This document shows positions 42,008 to 52,473 of a stretch of 64,000 nucleotides of DNA, piece by piece (the first letter of the stretch is position 1; each line of letters opens with the position of its first letter). This DNA is from Mermis nigrescens (lineage: Eukaryota; Nematoda; Enoplea; Mermithida; Mermithidae). The notes below the pieces were generated by a model. It saw nothing but the letters and a program-made list of their open reading frames with translations. It had not been told where the DNA came from and searched no databases. A program made the translations under genes and the position numbers. Location: the NCBI GenBank assembly GCA_036768485.1, contig JAVLUZ010000272.1, forward strand, positions 1-64,000, written 5' to 3'.

Positions 42008-42452
42008 ACCAGACCATTTAAAACCTGAGCAGTGACTCCCGTGTGTTGGACCAAATGTCAGTTGTGAACGAAATTCCGTTAGCTGAATTATGTTGCACGA
42101 TATCAAATATTTTTGCATACAACTGATTATGCCACCTCAAAAATCTTTTTTTGTAGAATTTTTGACCCTTCATTCTGTACGCTGAATTTGCCTGAATTAT
42201 AGAATTTGTCAATCATTTATTACATTACCTATGTACGCTTAGTTAATGTTGCAAAAAATTAGATTTTTATTAACAAACAGAGTACTTCCTGCATAACTTG
42301 CAAAAATCCGATTGCTTCCACTATTCAAAATGGCATATCATTTAGCGCCAACATTTCAGCTATTCTTTTATCTAATTTGACCAATCTTGGATCGTGGGCG
42401 GCCATTTTTTTCTGAATAATTTAAAAAGACATCAAATTATTCTAGGCATAAC

Positions 42453-42680
42453 CATAGGTGAGTGACCAAAGTTCTGGAGGTGCAACATTTTTTCAAAGGC
42501 AAAAAATGGCCTTAAAAATGGTGGTATGGGGAAAAACACTATTTCACAACGTTTCCCATTAAGTACTATCCATTAACATCAAAAAATTGCAAAAATGAAC
42601 AAAGAAAAATTCAAAAATTGAATTCTAAGTGGGTATTTTGGTTTCTGGGGTATACCCCCAAACCCCCACACCCAGGTATT
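42453..42680. mobile_element. F1 MITE copy, diverged
   Basis: CATAGGTGAGTGACC to CACCCAGGTATT(G). Flanks GGCATAAC and GGCGCAAC (6 of 8). Confidence 0.75.
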
Positions 42681-42706
42681 GGCGCAACACTTTTTACTAT
42701 TTGCTT

Positions 42707-42874
42707 CAGGCACGTATTGCTGGGGGAATGGGATGCTTGTGGACAACACCAAAATTCTGAAAAATTGGAAAAATATGACTTTTAACGTTATTTTGTGCTG
42801 TTTTTGGCCTTTTTGGGCTTGGTCCCCCAAAATTTGTGTTATTCCCCCAACTAGGGTGGCCAGCTACGTGCTTG
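42707..42874. mobile_element. F2 MITE, 8-bp duplication
   Basis: CAGGCACGTATTGCTGGGGG to CAGCTACGTGCTTG; flanks ATTTGCTT and GTTTGCTT (7 of 8). Lies 26 bp from an F1 copy. Confidence 0.9.
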
Positions 42875-43926
42875 GTTTGCTTATGCTTTGCTTGCTCACT
42901 ACCTGAAAACAATTGGTCAAGCTTGTCTGGTTTCGATTTTGAAAATCGGATCAAACTGCCTCACACTTACTTTTTGGCTTTTCTTTTTCTAAAATGTTTA
43001 AAAATGAGCATTTATACTCAACTCAACTAGTATTTTTTTGCATACCGTCCAATCTTTTGGTATCCAATCTTGACTTGAATTCTTTGTGCACATCAGGGTG
43101 GCTCAACTCCAAATGTTTTTGCATGCTACTAGTGCTTCCTCCACCTTCTCTTGATAACATGGTTGAGCAGGCATTGCATATTGATTTGTTGTCTGCCGTT
43201 AAAGTAAAATAATCACATAGGATGCTTGTTTACTTAGCCTGAACGCTGTTATTCATACTTAGAATGATAATTTCCGTTTTAAAATAAAAAGGTTAATAGA
43301 ATATAAAATGTGATATTGAAACAAAGATTGAAAAATCATAAGCAAGCAACAAGCATAATCACAGTATAACACCAAAAAGGGAAGCAGCTTTGCCACAATT
43401 AATAATGTGACAAATATTGGTGCTATATTAAATCTGAAGCCATGTCCCTTGGGGTGACAAAATAGCAATATAAAGTATGGTTTAAGTTATTTATAGATGC
43501 AGTTTTAGTAACAATACGCATTAGCATATTACAAACATGTGTGGATAGGTTCTTTTGGGATTGTGCTGCATGCACAAACAGGCATCAGACACTCAGTCGC
43601 CACTTAGTGCACTGCTGTTTGTTTGCATATTCCTTTGTTGCATTATTCCTCATCTGAACCTATCCTGGAACAAAGAAACTTACAAAAAATGTGCAAGCAT
43701 GGACGTGTGGGAAAAATTGATAGGATGTGGTGGTTTTTGGTAGGTACAACACAATGCTATGCTAACGGACCAAGACCCGCCGGGTCCGACTTTCTTGGAC
43801 CCAGACCCGCACCCAAGGTTGATGAAAATTTTGGACTCGGACCCAGACCCGAGGTTGATAAAATGTTGGACACTGACCTGGACCCAAAATTTAAAAAAAG
43901 GGACCCAGCACAACCCTAATAAATAT

Positions 43927-44290
43927 GGTCTGAAATATTTAATGAACTCAACTACCGCTAAAGTTTCAAGCTGAAAAACATGACAATTTTTTTCTGCCGA
44001 CTTTAATATTTGACTTGCATATGCAATCGGGTGTTCTTGCCCATTTTTGTGTATTTGTGATAAAACAGCGCCAATTCCTTGCTGGGTGCATCTGTTTGCT
44101 AGAATGTAATTTTTTTGAAAATAAGGATGTGCTAAAATTGGTGGATTAGTCAATTTCCCTTTGAGAATTGTAAATGCTTGTTCTTGCTCTTCTTCCCAGG
44201 TAAATTTTGATAATTTTGTTAATTGTTTATCAAGCGGTTCTACTATTCTTGAGCAGTTTTTGATAAATTTTAGGTAACAAGATATGAGTC
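43927..44290 (-). pseudogene. RetroB RT tail and RNase H, proximal fragment
   Basis: Encodes FLGLIS, WEEEQEQAFTILKGKL, PPILAHPYF, GIGAVLSQIHKNGQEHPIAY and LETLAVVEFIKYFRPYL, all parallel to RetroA residues 1939-2063. The first RNase H Asp (TDA in RetroA) is altered. It ends at the hAT target duplication. Confidence 0.88.
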
Positions 44291-44300
44291 CGAGAAATGA

Positions 44301-44970
44301 TTAAATTTCTTTTATGCTTGTAGGTCTTGGCATTGTTTTAATTGCTTCTATTTTTTGTTCATCAGGTAATATTCCTTTGACTGATATTTGATAGCCAAAA
44401 TAATATGCTTCATCAAAACATAATTTACATTTTGATAAACTCAGTATCATGTTTCCTTCATTTAACTTGTTTAGTAATATATCAAGTCTTTCAATCATTT
44501 CTGGATAGCCATGCGTGAATATAAGTATATCATCTAGATATACGAGACAAATGATCCATTGTAGGCCTGATAAAACTATGTCCATTAAACGTGAAAAAGA
44601 AGCAGGAGCATTGCAGAGTCCAAAGGGGAGGTAATCAAATTCATAGAGGCCTATTGGAGTCATGAACGCAGTTTTCTCTTTGTTGGTTTCTTTTATTGAA
44701 ATTGTATGGTAAGCATTTGCTTGGTCTAAAGTAGAAAAATATTGCATTCCATTTAGTGTGTGAAGGATGTCATCTATACGTGGGAGGGGATAAATGTCTT
44801 TCTTTGTGACATTAATTAGGGCTCTAAAGTCAATGCAGATTTGGTGTTAACCTTGCTTTTTCTGAACCAAAACAACATTTGTCGACCAAAGTGAAATACT
44901 TGGACTAACAATTCCTTTACTTTCAAGCGCTTTTACCTCATTAATTATTATCTCCTTCTTTTAGGTGCCG
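44301..44970 (-). pseudogene. RetroB reverse transcriptase
   Basis: Contains SPSISLWSTNVVLVQKK, DIYPLPRIDDIL, STLDQANAYHTISI, LPFGLCNAPASFSRL and YLDDILIF, the standard Ty3/Gypsy RT motifs with both catalytic Asp pairs. A stop lies between GHxxCIDF-equivalent residues and another at 44301 near SIKEI. Confidence 0.9.
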
Positions 44971-45220
44971 TTCTGAATGGATGTCTACAAATTGCTTTAG
45001 CATCTCCTATGTTAATTTGTGTTCAAGAAAGGTTGTTTTACTAGCATTTGCGTCATCTTTAGCATATAAATCTGGATATTTTGCTCTTGGGTGAAATATT
45101 CGGATTTTAACTTATCCATTTTAAGTTTCTTTCTCTAGTTTGCTCTTTGTTTACACTTTGAATAAGGTCTAAACTTGAGAAATTCGCAGAAACAGTGCCA
45201 ACTTTTCTTCCTTTATAAAG

Positions 45221-45799
45221 CTACACTTTGTATTTGTTAATATTCATAATCCGAACAGGAATAATATGGTATTTTACAGTACTAACAGTGTTAGCTAAGT
45301 ATAAATTTTCTTTGTGATTTATCTTTTTAGGTATAAATAATACTGCTTTATTTTCTGGATATATTGATGCTGTGGTCGCTCCTATTATTATAAGTGTTTG
45401 TGCAGGTATTATTAAATCATCAGTTAGTGAAGCAAGATTGTGAGTTTCTATGGGTTTGAGTGTCATTCTGATGCAAGGAATAAACAATTGTTTGAATTTA
45501 ACTGTGGAATTTTGCCAATTTAAATGTATATTGTTAAATCTTGATAAAAAATTTGATCCTAATATTAATTCAACAGAACAATTTTGTTGAATGTAAACAA
45601 CAATTTTTTCTTCAATGTTGCAGCAGAAAACATCTCTTAGGGCTGAGTCTATTATGGGAATTATTCCTCCATTTGCAGCAATTGGTTTTACAATAGTTTT
45701 ATGGATTATCAATTTGGGCTTAAAACATTTTGCAATCTCTAACAATCTCCATAGGGCATTTCCTATCAATTCAGGTGAAGTATTAGATGTTCCTGGCAT
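45221..45799 (-). pseudogene. RetroB protease region
   Basis: Contains IAANGGIIPIIDSALRDVF, IYIQQNCSVELILGSNF-like text (LILGSNFLSRF) and DLIIPAQTLIIIGA, aligning with RetroA 1460-1565. The DTG active site is not recognisable, so this copy could not cleave a polyprotein. Confidence 0.8.
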
Positions 45800-46862
45800 A
45801 TTTTGCGCACTAATATTAATTTAATAATGTTTCCAACTTACGTATAAATATATGAAGTATCATATAATTACAAATAAGAGGAGAATAATAAGTGTATTAA
45901 ATAGAAGTTGAATGGGTCCTCTAAGCAATGCACTGAAGTTTGATGTAAAACTTGCTTGTGATTTCGTAATAAGGTTTTTGATAGTGTTTTCTGCGCCTTC
46001 TAGGACATTTTTTATTCCAGCACCTGTTCCAGCCAGTGCTTCATATATAGTATTTGGCTCCAACAACATTTGTGCCATATAATCTACTAGTTATTCATGA
46101 TGTGTTCTAAATGTTGCATCTTGAAAAGATAATTTTTAAAGAGTCCAAAAACAGGTTGGCCAGCCGATAATTGATAAACCACTGGGGTAATAAATTTGAA
46201 TAAGGAATTATTTTTTTCTAATTCAATTCAAATAGGATTTTGGTCACACGAGTCATGCCAGAATTATTGATCCAAAAGCCTCTATAATGATATATTTCAA
46301 CTTTTTTGTTTAGGCAATAACAGTTTCAGAAAAATGAACCAAATCATTACTAGCTGGTAAAACAAGCCAAAGTCTACCTTTATATAATACTGGCAGATAC
46401 TTATAACACGTTTTGTTCACTTTGTGTTCTGTAAATATTTTTGTCATGTTCACTATTTTACAACCCCATAAAGTCAATACCTTGCCCGTAAAATCAGCAA
46501 TAATATCATTACATTGAAAAAATGCTTGGGTACCTACAGTAGGGTCAATATAAAGCAACTGTCAGACTATGTCTAAATATCATTTTAAATGATGACATAG
46601 TTCAATCCAAATTCTAGGAAAATCCTCAATATCATTTTTAAGCAAGCGCAGTTCTAAATAATTTAATTTTTACTTAACAGGATCATAATCAGTGGCAGTT
46701 TTTACACTTTTCTTTGTATCATTTTTAAATTTTAATTTTATGATGGATTCACGTATTTGAACAACAACTCCTTGTTCGGACAAAAATGAGTTTTGGATCT
46801 CATTACACTGGGTAAAACATTCATGCACTACAAATGCAGCTTGTATATTGTCAACAATTATA

Positions 46863-48621
46863 CAGGGTGGGGCAAAAAAACGAAACTGCTTTAATTAGTC
46901 ATAACTTTTTAACTACAGTGGCTTAAATGACAAATTTTTTTGATTGATAGCTAAAAATGTGCACACTACATTCCAAAAGTTTCTTGACAATTTCTTTTTT
47001 GTCTGAGTGAAATCTCAATTACTGTAAAGTTGGTCATTTGAACAATTTTTCAGGAAAAAAAAACAAAAATGAAATAAATACAATTTGAATAAATTAATAA
47101 CAAAATAGCAATTTTACATAAATAAAATGCACACAGAATCAACAATCAGCTTTTACAATAGTGCGGTCTCAATATGGCCACCTTTGGCACGCACAACCAA
47201 ACTCAAACAATGCTGAAACTCATCAATTGCCTTTGAAACCTTTTTCTGATCAAGTTTGGACCATGCCCATTTGATGCGCCTCTTCAAATGTTCCAAATCT
47301 TTAATCTCAACTTGATAGACAAGTTTCTGAAGCACTTTCCACACATAGTAATCCAATGGATTTAGGTCAGGTGAATTGAGGGGGCCATTTGTTGGGCTTC
47401 CAAAATCTTTCAAGTTTTTGGACATCCAATTGACTGTGTACTTTGCAGTGTGGGAGGTTGCACCATCCTGCTGATAAACATAATTTCCAGCCGGGTAAAG
47501 ATGATCAAAATCAAAATTCGCTTTCTCTAACAATGAGACATAGAATTCTTTGTTCACTGTAGTTTTTGGCTCAATAAAATACACACTGGTTTTGCCTCTC
47601 CTGGAGACTCCGGCCCACACCATAAGCTTTTGTGAAAAGCGGCTGCGCTCGAACACTAAGTTTTTAACAGGGACATCCTGTTTCTTATCTTAAAAAATTA
47701 ATGAATAGGTACTTAGTTTTGGCTATTGTATGTAAAACAAATAGTTAATTAATAATTATTACCTGCAAATGAATAAACACAACCATTTTGACTATTAACT
47801 GGAGGCGAGGTAATATAAAAGTCTTTCTCGTCTGAGAAAATTACACAATCAGTGTTTGTAGTTTTCAATTTTTGAAGCAATGCCTTGCATCACTTTAACC
47901 GTTTTTCTTTGACTTCTTGGGTCAATTTCTGAGCCGGAACATGCTTAAAAACGTTGAGGCCAGCATCCTTCAGCAATTGCCTAACACCTGTTTGTTTGAT
48001 TTTTGTTTTTTGGCTATTTTTTTGCATGGAAAGATGTGAATGCGGCTTTCCCCAGGAGGGCTTACAGCTAAGTGAACAACACAACATAAATTAGCATTTG
48101 TGTGTGTACTTCTTTGTCTACCACTTCCCATTTTTCTCTATACCACCAGTTTTGTTGATTCTGTTGACCAGTGCATTAATACCCCGTAGCACCAATTCGA
48201 TTGCCCAAAATCTTTAAATATTGTTTTTGCTCCATATCCTCGTTTGACAAGTTTTAAAACAAAAGCATGTGATTTTGGGGAAATTATACCCATTCTAATT
48301 AGCGCTTACAATCAGATACACTTACAATGAATCAAGAATACTACTGATGTAAACAACATTGCTGATTAACAACATTACTGCAGTAAAAATTTTTTTACAC
48401 ATGTTTTTTGCGTTAATTGTATTCAGTTTGCATATTCTTTTACAAAAAATAGTTTGAGGAGAACTGCAATATCATATGAATGATAAAAGCTACTGTAATT
48501 TATTTTTTGGAATATAATGAAGACCTTTTTGGCTGTCAAATAAAAAAATTTATCATTCCAGCCAATCTAATTAAAAAGTTATGGCTGAATGAAGCGGTTT
48601 TGTTTTTTTTGCCCCACCCTG
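46863..48621 (-). mobile_element. Tc1/mariner transposon, 1759 bp
   Basis: TA dinucleotides flank both ends. The inverted repeat CAGGGTGGGGCAAAAAAA continues, with changes, for ~58 bp through TCATAACTTTTTAA and GCCATAACTTTTTAA. It is inserted in the Env of RetroB, which resumes on both sides. Confidence 0.93.
47153..48293 (-). pseudogene. Mariner transposase with a 74-bp intron-like insert
   Basis: The ATG at 48293 starts MGIISPKSHAFVLKLVKRGY (helix-turn-helix region). This half has several frameshifts up to 47890. Catalytic Asp motifs: VIFSDEKDFYI, YQQDGATSHTA and PDLNPLDYYVW, with 37 residues between the second and third Asp (DD37D, a mariner-like subgroup spacing). At 47689-47762 a GTAATA...TTTTTTAAG segment with stops interrupts the frame; leaving it out joins YSFA to DKKQDVPVKN in frame. 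The last 167 codons are open. Confidence 0.85.
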
Positions 48622-48760
48622 TATATGGAGCACTTGTTGATGCTACATAAGAACCCTTAACAACATAAGGACAAACTTCACAAAAGTATTCACTATTCCA
48701 AATAATTCTTATTCCAGAAGTTGCACATTTACCATAAATAGGGCAACAATGACCTAGGTC

Positions 48761-48991
48761 CATAGGTGGGCAGCACCAAAATTCTGGGGTTGAGGTGAAA
48801 AAATTTTCAAAAGTCGAAAAATGGTCTTAAAAGTGGTTGTATTGTATGGTGAAAAAACACCATTTTCCGATGTTTCTCATCAAGCACTATCCAATGGCAT
48901 CAAAAAATTGCTAAAAAAGCAAAAAAAAATTTTCTGGGGTGGGGGGGTATTTCAACTTCTGGGGGTGTGCATCTCCCCACGCCCATGTGTG
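48761..48991. mobile_element. F1 MITE, perfect 8-bp duplication, inside RetroB Env
   Basis: CATAGGTGGGCAGCACC to CACGCCCATGTGTG; CCTAGGTC on both sides. The Env frame on either side overlaps in the duplicated Asp-Leu-Gly codons, which proves the insertion point. Confidence 0.95.
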
Positions 48992-50165
48992 CCTAGGTCT
49001 CCTGAGTCACTCATAATGGTATCTACATCCCAACTAGCAACTTGTCCCTCTTCTATGATAAAATTGGTGGCACTATAACACACATCACAACAACACCAGT
49101 GAAATTCTAGACTCAAAGTTAGATTTGTGGTCCAAAATCCACATTGCCTTTCCATTAATTTCCAGCCCAGGTATTTTTTCTTTTCATAACTCTTTACAAT
49201 CTTCATATGGGACTTTTCCTTGGGTTATTTTATCCAAAACTATGCCTCTACTTCCAAAAAACCCATATTTGTGCAAACAGACTGGGGTCAAAGAAAACAT
49301 TTTACAGCTCTCTCACTTTCTGGTTCTATTTGCAGGATAAAAAGAGAAATATTTTCCATTTTTGGGTTTTCACAGATTATTTCCAGGCAAAATGCATGCA
49401 ACAGATTTTGGGAGACCAACTGCATGTCCACTTTGGCTTGTGCCGCATATCTGAAATTTGTTTGTTTCTACTTCTGCTAGGACAGGCACGCCAAAAATAT
49501 TAACGGCAATGCAAAAAAATAAATAAACTTCACAAAAAATATTTGATAAAATACTTGAAGGTGCGAAAAAATAAAATAATCATCTTTTTAAATTGCATCT
49601 CTTTCTTTGAAGCCACGCCTTCCTGGGTTCATTTGTCATCTTTGCTTTTGGCCACTGTAAATACATCTTTTTAAACTTAAGGAATTCAAAATAGGGATGG
49701 ATAAAAATAAGCATGGTAAATAATAGCAGATATATCCATGATAAGATATATGGTATAATTTTATTCTTTCTAATAGGTAAAATTTGAATATTTGGTGGGA
49801 AGTCCATCATTAAATAACCAAATTTTTCATTATTTATTTTGACCGCCTTTTGTATGGTATCTAACTTGTGTATTTGACCTTTTTGCACTTTAGCGTATTC
49901 ATTTTTTGAGTCAGCAATAGTAAAATTCACTTCAAAAACTGAATATTGCTCTGAAATGAAGCGTAGCAAGTAAACTCACTATAAATTCAATGCATTCATC
50001 AAGTTTTGCTATTTGTACCGTTAGTTTTGGTTTCTTTAGCCTCCTCTTTTTTCTGATTTTTATTTTTTCCTCTTCATTATTGACATCAATTTTGATCTTC
50101 TTATTCAGAGGAGGCAGCATTTAAGTAACGGCATTGGTGGTTCTTTTTCTGTAATAGAATGATTA

Positions 50166-50636
50166 TCACTCTTTGTTATACGAGTATGCAGATAAATGTC
50201 CAAATGAGCCGGGTACAAAACCTTTTAGTGAAAATTCTGTTGAAATTAAACCCTGTATAGTAAATCCAGTATCATTTATGTTATCCTTGTCTGTGTTAGA
50301 TACAACGTCGTCTATTTCTATAAAATCCATTTCTTCATTAGATTCGTAATTATACTGGAAATTAGTTGTTATCAATTCAGTTGAATGATTTTTAAAGACC
50401 TTGGACTTATTTATAACTGTTTCATTTTTGAGGATTTCATTTAATAATTCTTCATCTTCTATGCCAGAAATATTCAGATCTTGTACTAAATTATCAACAT
50501 CGGTGCTGTTTACGTTTTCATTTATTTTACTAAAGTTGCGTGAGGATAAATCTAGTACATGTGCATTAGCACTAATAACATGACTTTTAGTCCGATTTTT
50601 TGCATTAGTCTTGTAAAAATCATGATCAATATTCAT
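50166..50636 (-). pseudogene. RetroB acidic block with GFVPGSFG motif
   Basis: About 157 acidic, Asn-rich residues ending in KGFVPGSFGHLSAY. RetroA has RGFVPGSFGRFSGW, but after Env, just before protease. The function of the motif is unknown; it could be a processing or assembly segment. Confidence 0.75.
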
Positions 50637-50639
50637 TTT

Positions 50640-51000
50640 TGGCCAAAAATCGCATGTTTGAAAATTGCCTTATTTAGCCAGAAAAGTAGCATGTTTTTGA
50701 ATTTTTTCTGTTAGCACTAAACTGAGGATTATAATCAAAATTTGGTTTGGATGTTTCACTACTATTTTTGAAGAAAGAAGTATTTTTATTTTGAAACAGT
50801 GGTTTATTATAATTATTTCTTGGTCGGTTACTTGATACAACTTGTTGAGTCAGACGAAATCGAGCACTGTGCCCTTTATTCTGGCATATGCTGCAAAAAT
50901 AATTCATTTCATTGGGTGCTTTATTTTCGGGTTATAATAGCATTGCTCCGTTTTTGAAGGTTCCCTTTGTTGCAAATTTGACAGCTAAGAGGGCCATTCA
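50640..51000 (-). pseudogene. RetroB nucleocapsid zinc knuckles (damaged)
   Basis: CQICNKGN and CSICQNKGHSARF follow the first half of the Cys-x2-Cys-x4-His-x4-Cys knuckle, each lacking a ligand. Between and after them are Asn/Lys-rich stretches. RetroA has no such knuckle. Confidence 0.65.
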
Positions 51001-51055
51001 GCTGATCCACTATGGCTTTGATTTTGTCTAACTTGTGTTCCATGTTTTGCGGGGT

Positions 51056-52145
51056 TTATAAAGGTAAAACTGAAAGATTATGGTTTAATGACTTATGTGG
51101 TGGATTTGAATATTCTTGCTTATCCTCTCTTAAAACCTGCTGTTCTACAAAACAAGCTCTTTTAACAGCTTCATGTAATGTTTTATATTCATTAAATTTT
51201 AAACCCTCATAAATTTGTGGAAGTACTCCCTTTATAAATATTGGTTTAATAAAGGCTTCTTGGTTTCTTTTGGGTACATCTGAGTAAGCAGCTAATTTAG
51301 ATAAACATTGCAAGCAATCTGAAAATTCCAATATGCTTTCATTTTTACGTTGTTTTGTGTCAAATATTGTTTGGTGATAAACATCAGAGTCTCTATTTTC
51401 TGGGAAAGTTTCCTTTAGATTATCAACTAAATCATCATAAATAGCTTCACAAACGATTTTTTTGTGCCTGAATAAATGCTACTAATGTGGGACCTGTCAA
51501 ATTTGATTCCAAAAATGCGATTTTATATGCATTGTCTGTACATGGTATACCATGAAGCGTCATATAGCAATTAAATTTCTGGAGCCAGTCTTCCAAAGAT
51601 TCACCAAAAGCACCTGAGAATGATTTTGGGGGTTTATAATTTGACATAGTACTTAAACAAAGAAGTGGGTCGCCTGTTTTGACTCCCGTGTCTTGAGATG
51701 TACTTTGATTAGCCTGATTTCCAAACATATTCATAGTATTCTGCAATTTTTTAAGTTCGTCATAAATTGGAGTCCCAAAAACATTAAAAGCTCTTTTCAA
51801 GGTTTCCTCTAATTCTTCTGGATCTTAAGTCATCTTTCTAGTCAAAACTTTACTAGATTTTACAACTAAATAATTTTTAAATTGTTTAACCGATTGAGCT
51901 GAGAAAATTGACTTATATTCAGTTAATTTAGAATTAAGAGTAGATGTAAATGCAGGACCTGTAGGACTAGAAATTTGTGGAATATTAAAAGTAGATTGGA
52001 AAATCGAATTGAGAAAAATTTGATGGGCTTCTAAAGTATGGTCAAACTCATCCAACTTTTTAAATGCAACAGTAGTTTCAACCTCCTCTTAACTAGAATG
52101 ATCACTTTCTTCTAAACTTTTCTCCATCACATTTTTATCTTGTTT
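51056..52145 (-). pseudogene. RetroB Gag
   Basis: Blocks in order: LDEFDHTLEAHQ, FNVFGTPIYDELKKL, KSFSGAFGESLEDWLQKF, YKIAFLESNLTG, then after a frameshift FIKPIFIKGVLPQIYEGLK and AVKRACFVEQQVL. All match the capsid-like part of RetroA Gag. At least one stop and one frameshift separate the pieces. Confidence 0.85.
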
Positions 52146-52334
52146 TGAATCTATTTTCCTTCATCTATAGGAAAATTTATTTTTCTCTCCTAATATTTAA
52201 TTTCTTATAATTATTTTACAATTTTATCATTATCCACTTTTGTGTTTTCAACAAAATTTGCCTCTTCTATTTTCAATATTTAAATAGAGAGTTCTACTGA
52301 CAAAGAACACACCAATGAACGTTGCACACCATTT

Positions 52335-52470
52335 ATTGACTTGTCAGTGGGGACCCCAAAAATAACAAAAACCAGAAGTATAGTTTTAATTACTTTGGGC
52401 TATTAACTATCAGCTTTATTGTGAGTTATCTATGTTTCTTTTTCCACGTAGCTTATATACGCCTTGCAAA
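52335..52470 (-). promoter_or_regulatory. Possible RetroB 5' LTR end, TATA box and primer site
   Basis: On the minus strand GTATATAAGC lies at about 52451-52460, and TTTGGGGTCCCCACTGAC at about 52355-52372 could be the primer binding site right after the LTR. There is no second LTR to confirm the limits. Confidence 0.4.
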
Positions 52471-52473
52471 TAG

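Larger units (their letters stand above)
37985..43218 (-). pseudogene. hAT transposase (BED-finger, ZBED-like), exon-split and decayed
   Basis: Exons in order: BED zinc finger at 43218-43046 (CNAC ... HLELSH, donor GTATGC); 42210-42021 (NGISFTTDIWSNTRESLL, the first catalytic-core strand); about 41800-41615 (DVLHAQPLTDERHMGKHPS); 40589-40465 (VHMVVRDGGSN then IHCVAHQLNLV, with the second Asp and the Cys-x2-His motif); 40305-39800 (IAGHFHRSNPAHKQF, then YWKSTLDMTMR); near 38970 (LDPRYK); and 38203-37997, the hAT dimerisation domain (FPLLAAAAQQYLSLPPTS, SEQLFSGVG). A TGA after NSLQSNLKG and another stop before the third block indicate decay. Catalyses cut-and-paste transposition with 8-bp staggered cuts. 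Confidence 0.85.
37642..43918 (-). mobile_element. hAT DNA transposon, 6.28 kb, perfect 8-bp duplication
   Basis: The termini TAGGGTTGTGC are a perfect 11-bp inverted repeat. ATAAATAT lies directly outside both ends (37634-37641 and 43919-43926). Both ends carry clusters of GGACCC/GGGTCC subterminal repeats, a common hAT transposase-binding arrangement. The interior encodes a hAT transposase on the minus strand. Its insertion cut the RNase H of RetroB in two. Several younger MITEs sit in its introns. Confidence 0.93.
45840..50120 (-). pseudogene. RetroB Env-like region, split by a mariner and an F1 MITE
   Basis: Pieces in order: a basic segment (KIRKKRRLKKPKL) near 50060; a hydrophobic segment IIPYILSWIYLLLFTMLIF near 49740; FHWCCCDVCYSATNFI at 49.1 kb, matching the RetroA WCC-x3-C motif; CEVCPYVVKGSY near 48650; QCNDIIADFTGKVLTLWGCK at 46.45 kb (RetroA QRNDITAHFTGEIL); and IYEALAGTGAGIKNVLEG with a membrane anchor LLFNTLIILLLFVI at 45.9-46.07 kb. 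Each piece is homologous and colinear with RetroA Env. Several stops are present. Confidence 0.82.
37509..52373 (-). mobile_element. RetroB: decayed Gag-Env-Pol LTR element broken by three nested transposons
   Basis: Reading leftwards: a TATA-bearing leader, Gag, two damaged zinc knuckles, a GFVPGSFG block, Env, protease, RT, and RNase H, all similar to RetroA and all with stops or frameshifts. It is interrupted by an F1 MITE (48761-48991), a mariner (46863-48621) and a hAT element (37642-43918). RNase H resumes beyond the hAT element at 37509-37633. Integrase and 3' LTR are missing. No LTR pair is identifiable. Confidence 0.88.

Noticed and set aside
43680..43918. Gly/Ser-rich extension of RetroB RNase H
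   Set aside because: It is translation of the GGGTCC-rich end of the hAT element past the insertion point.
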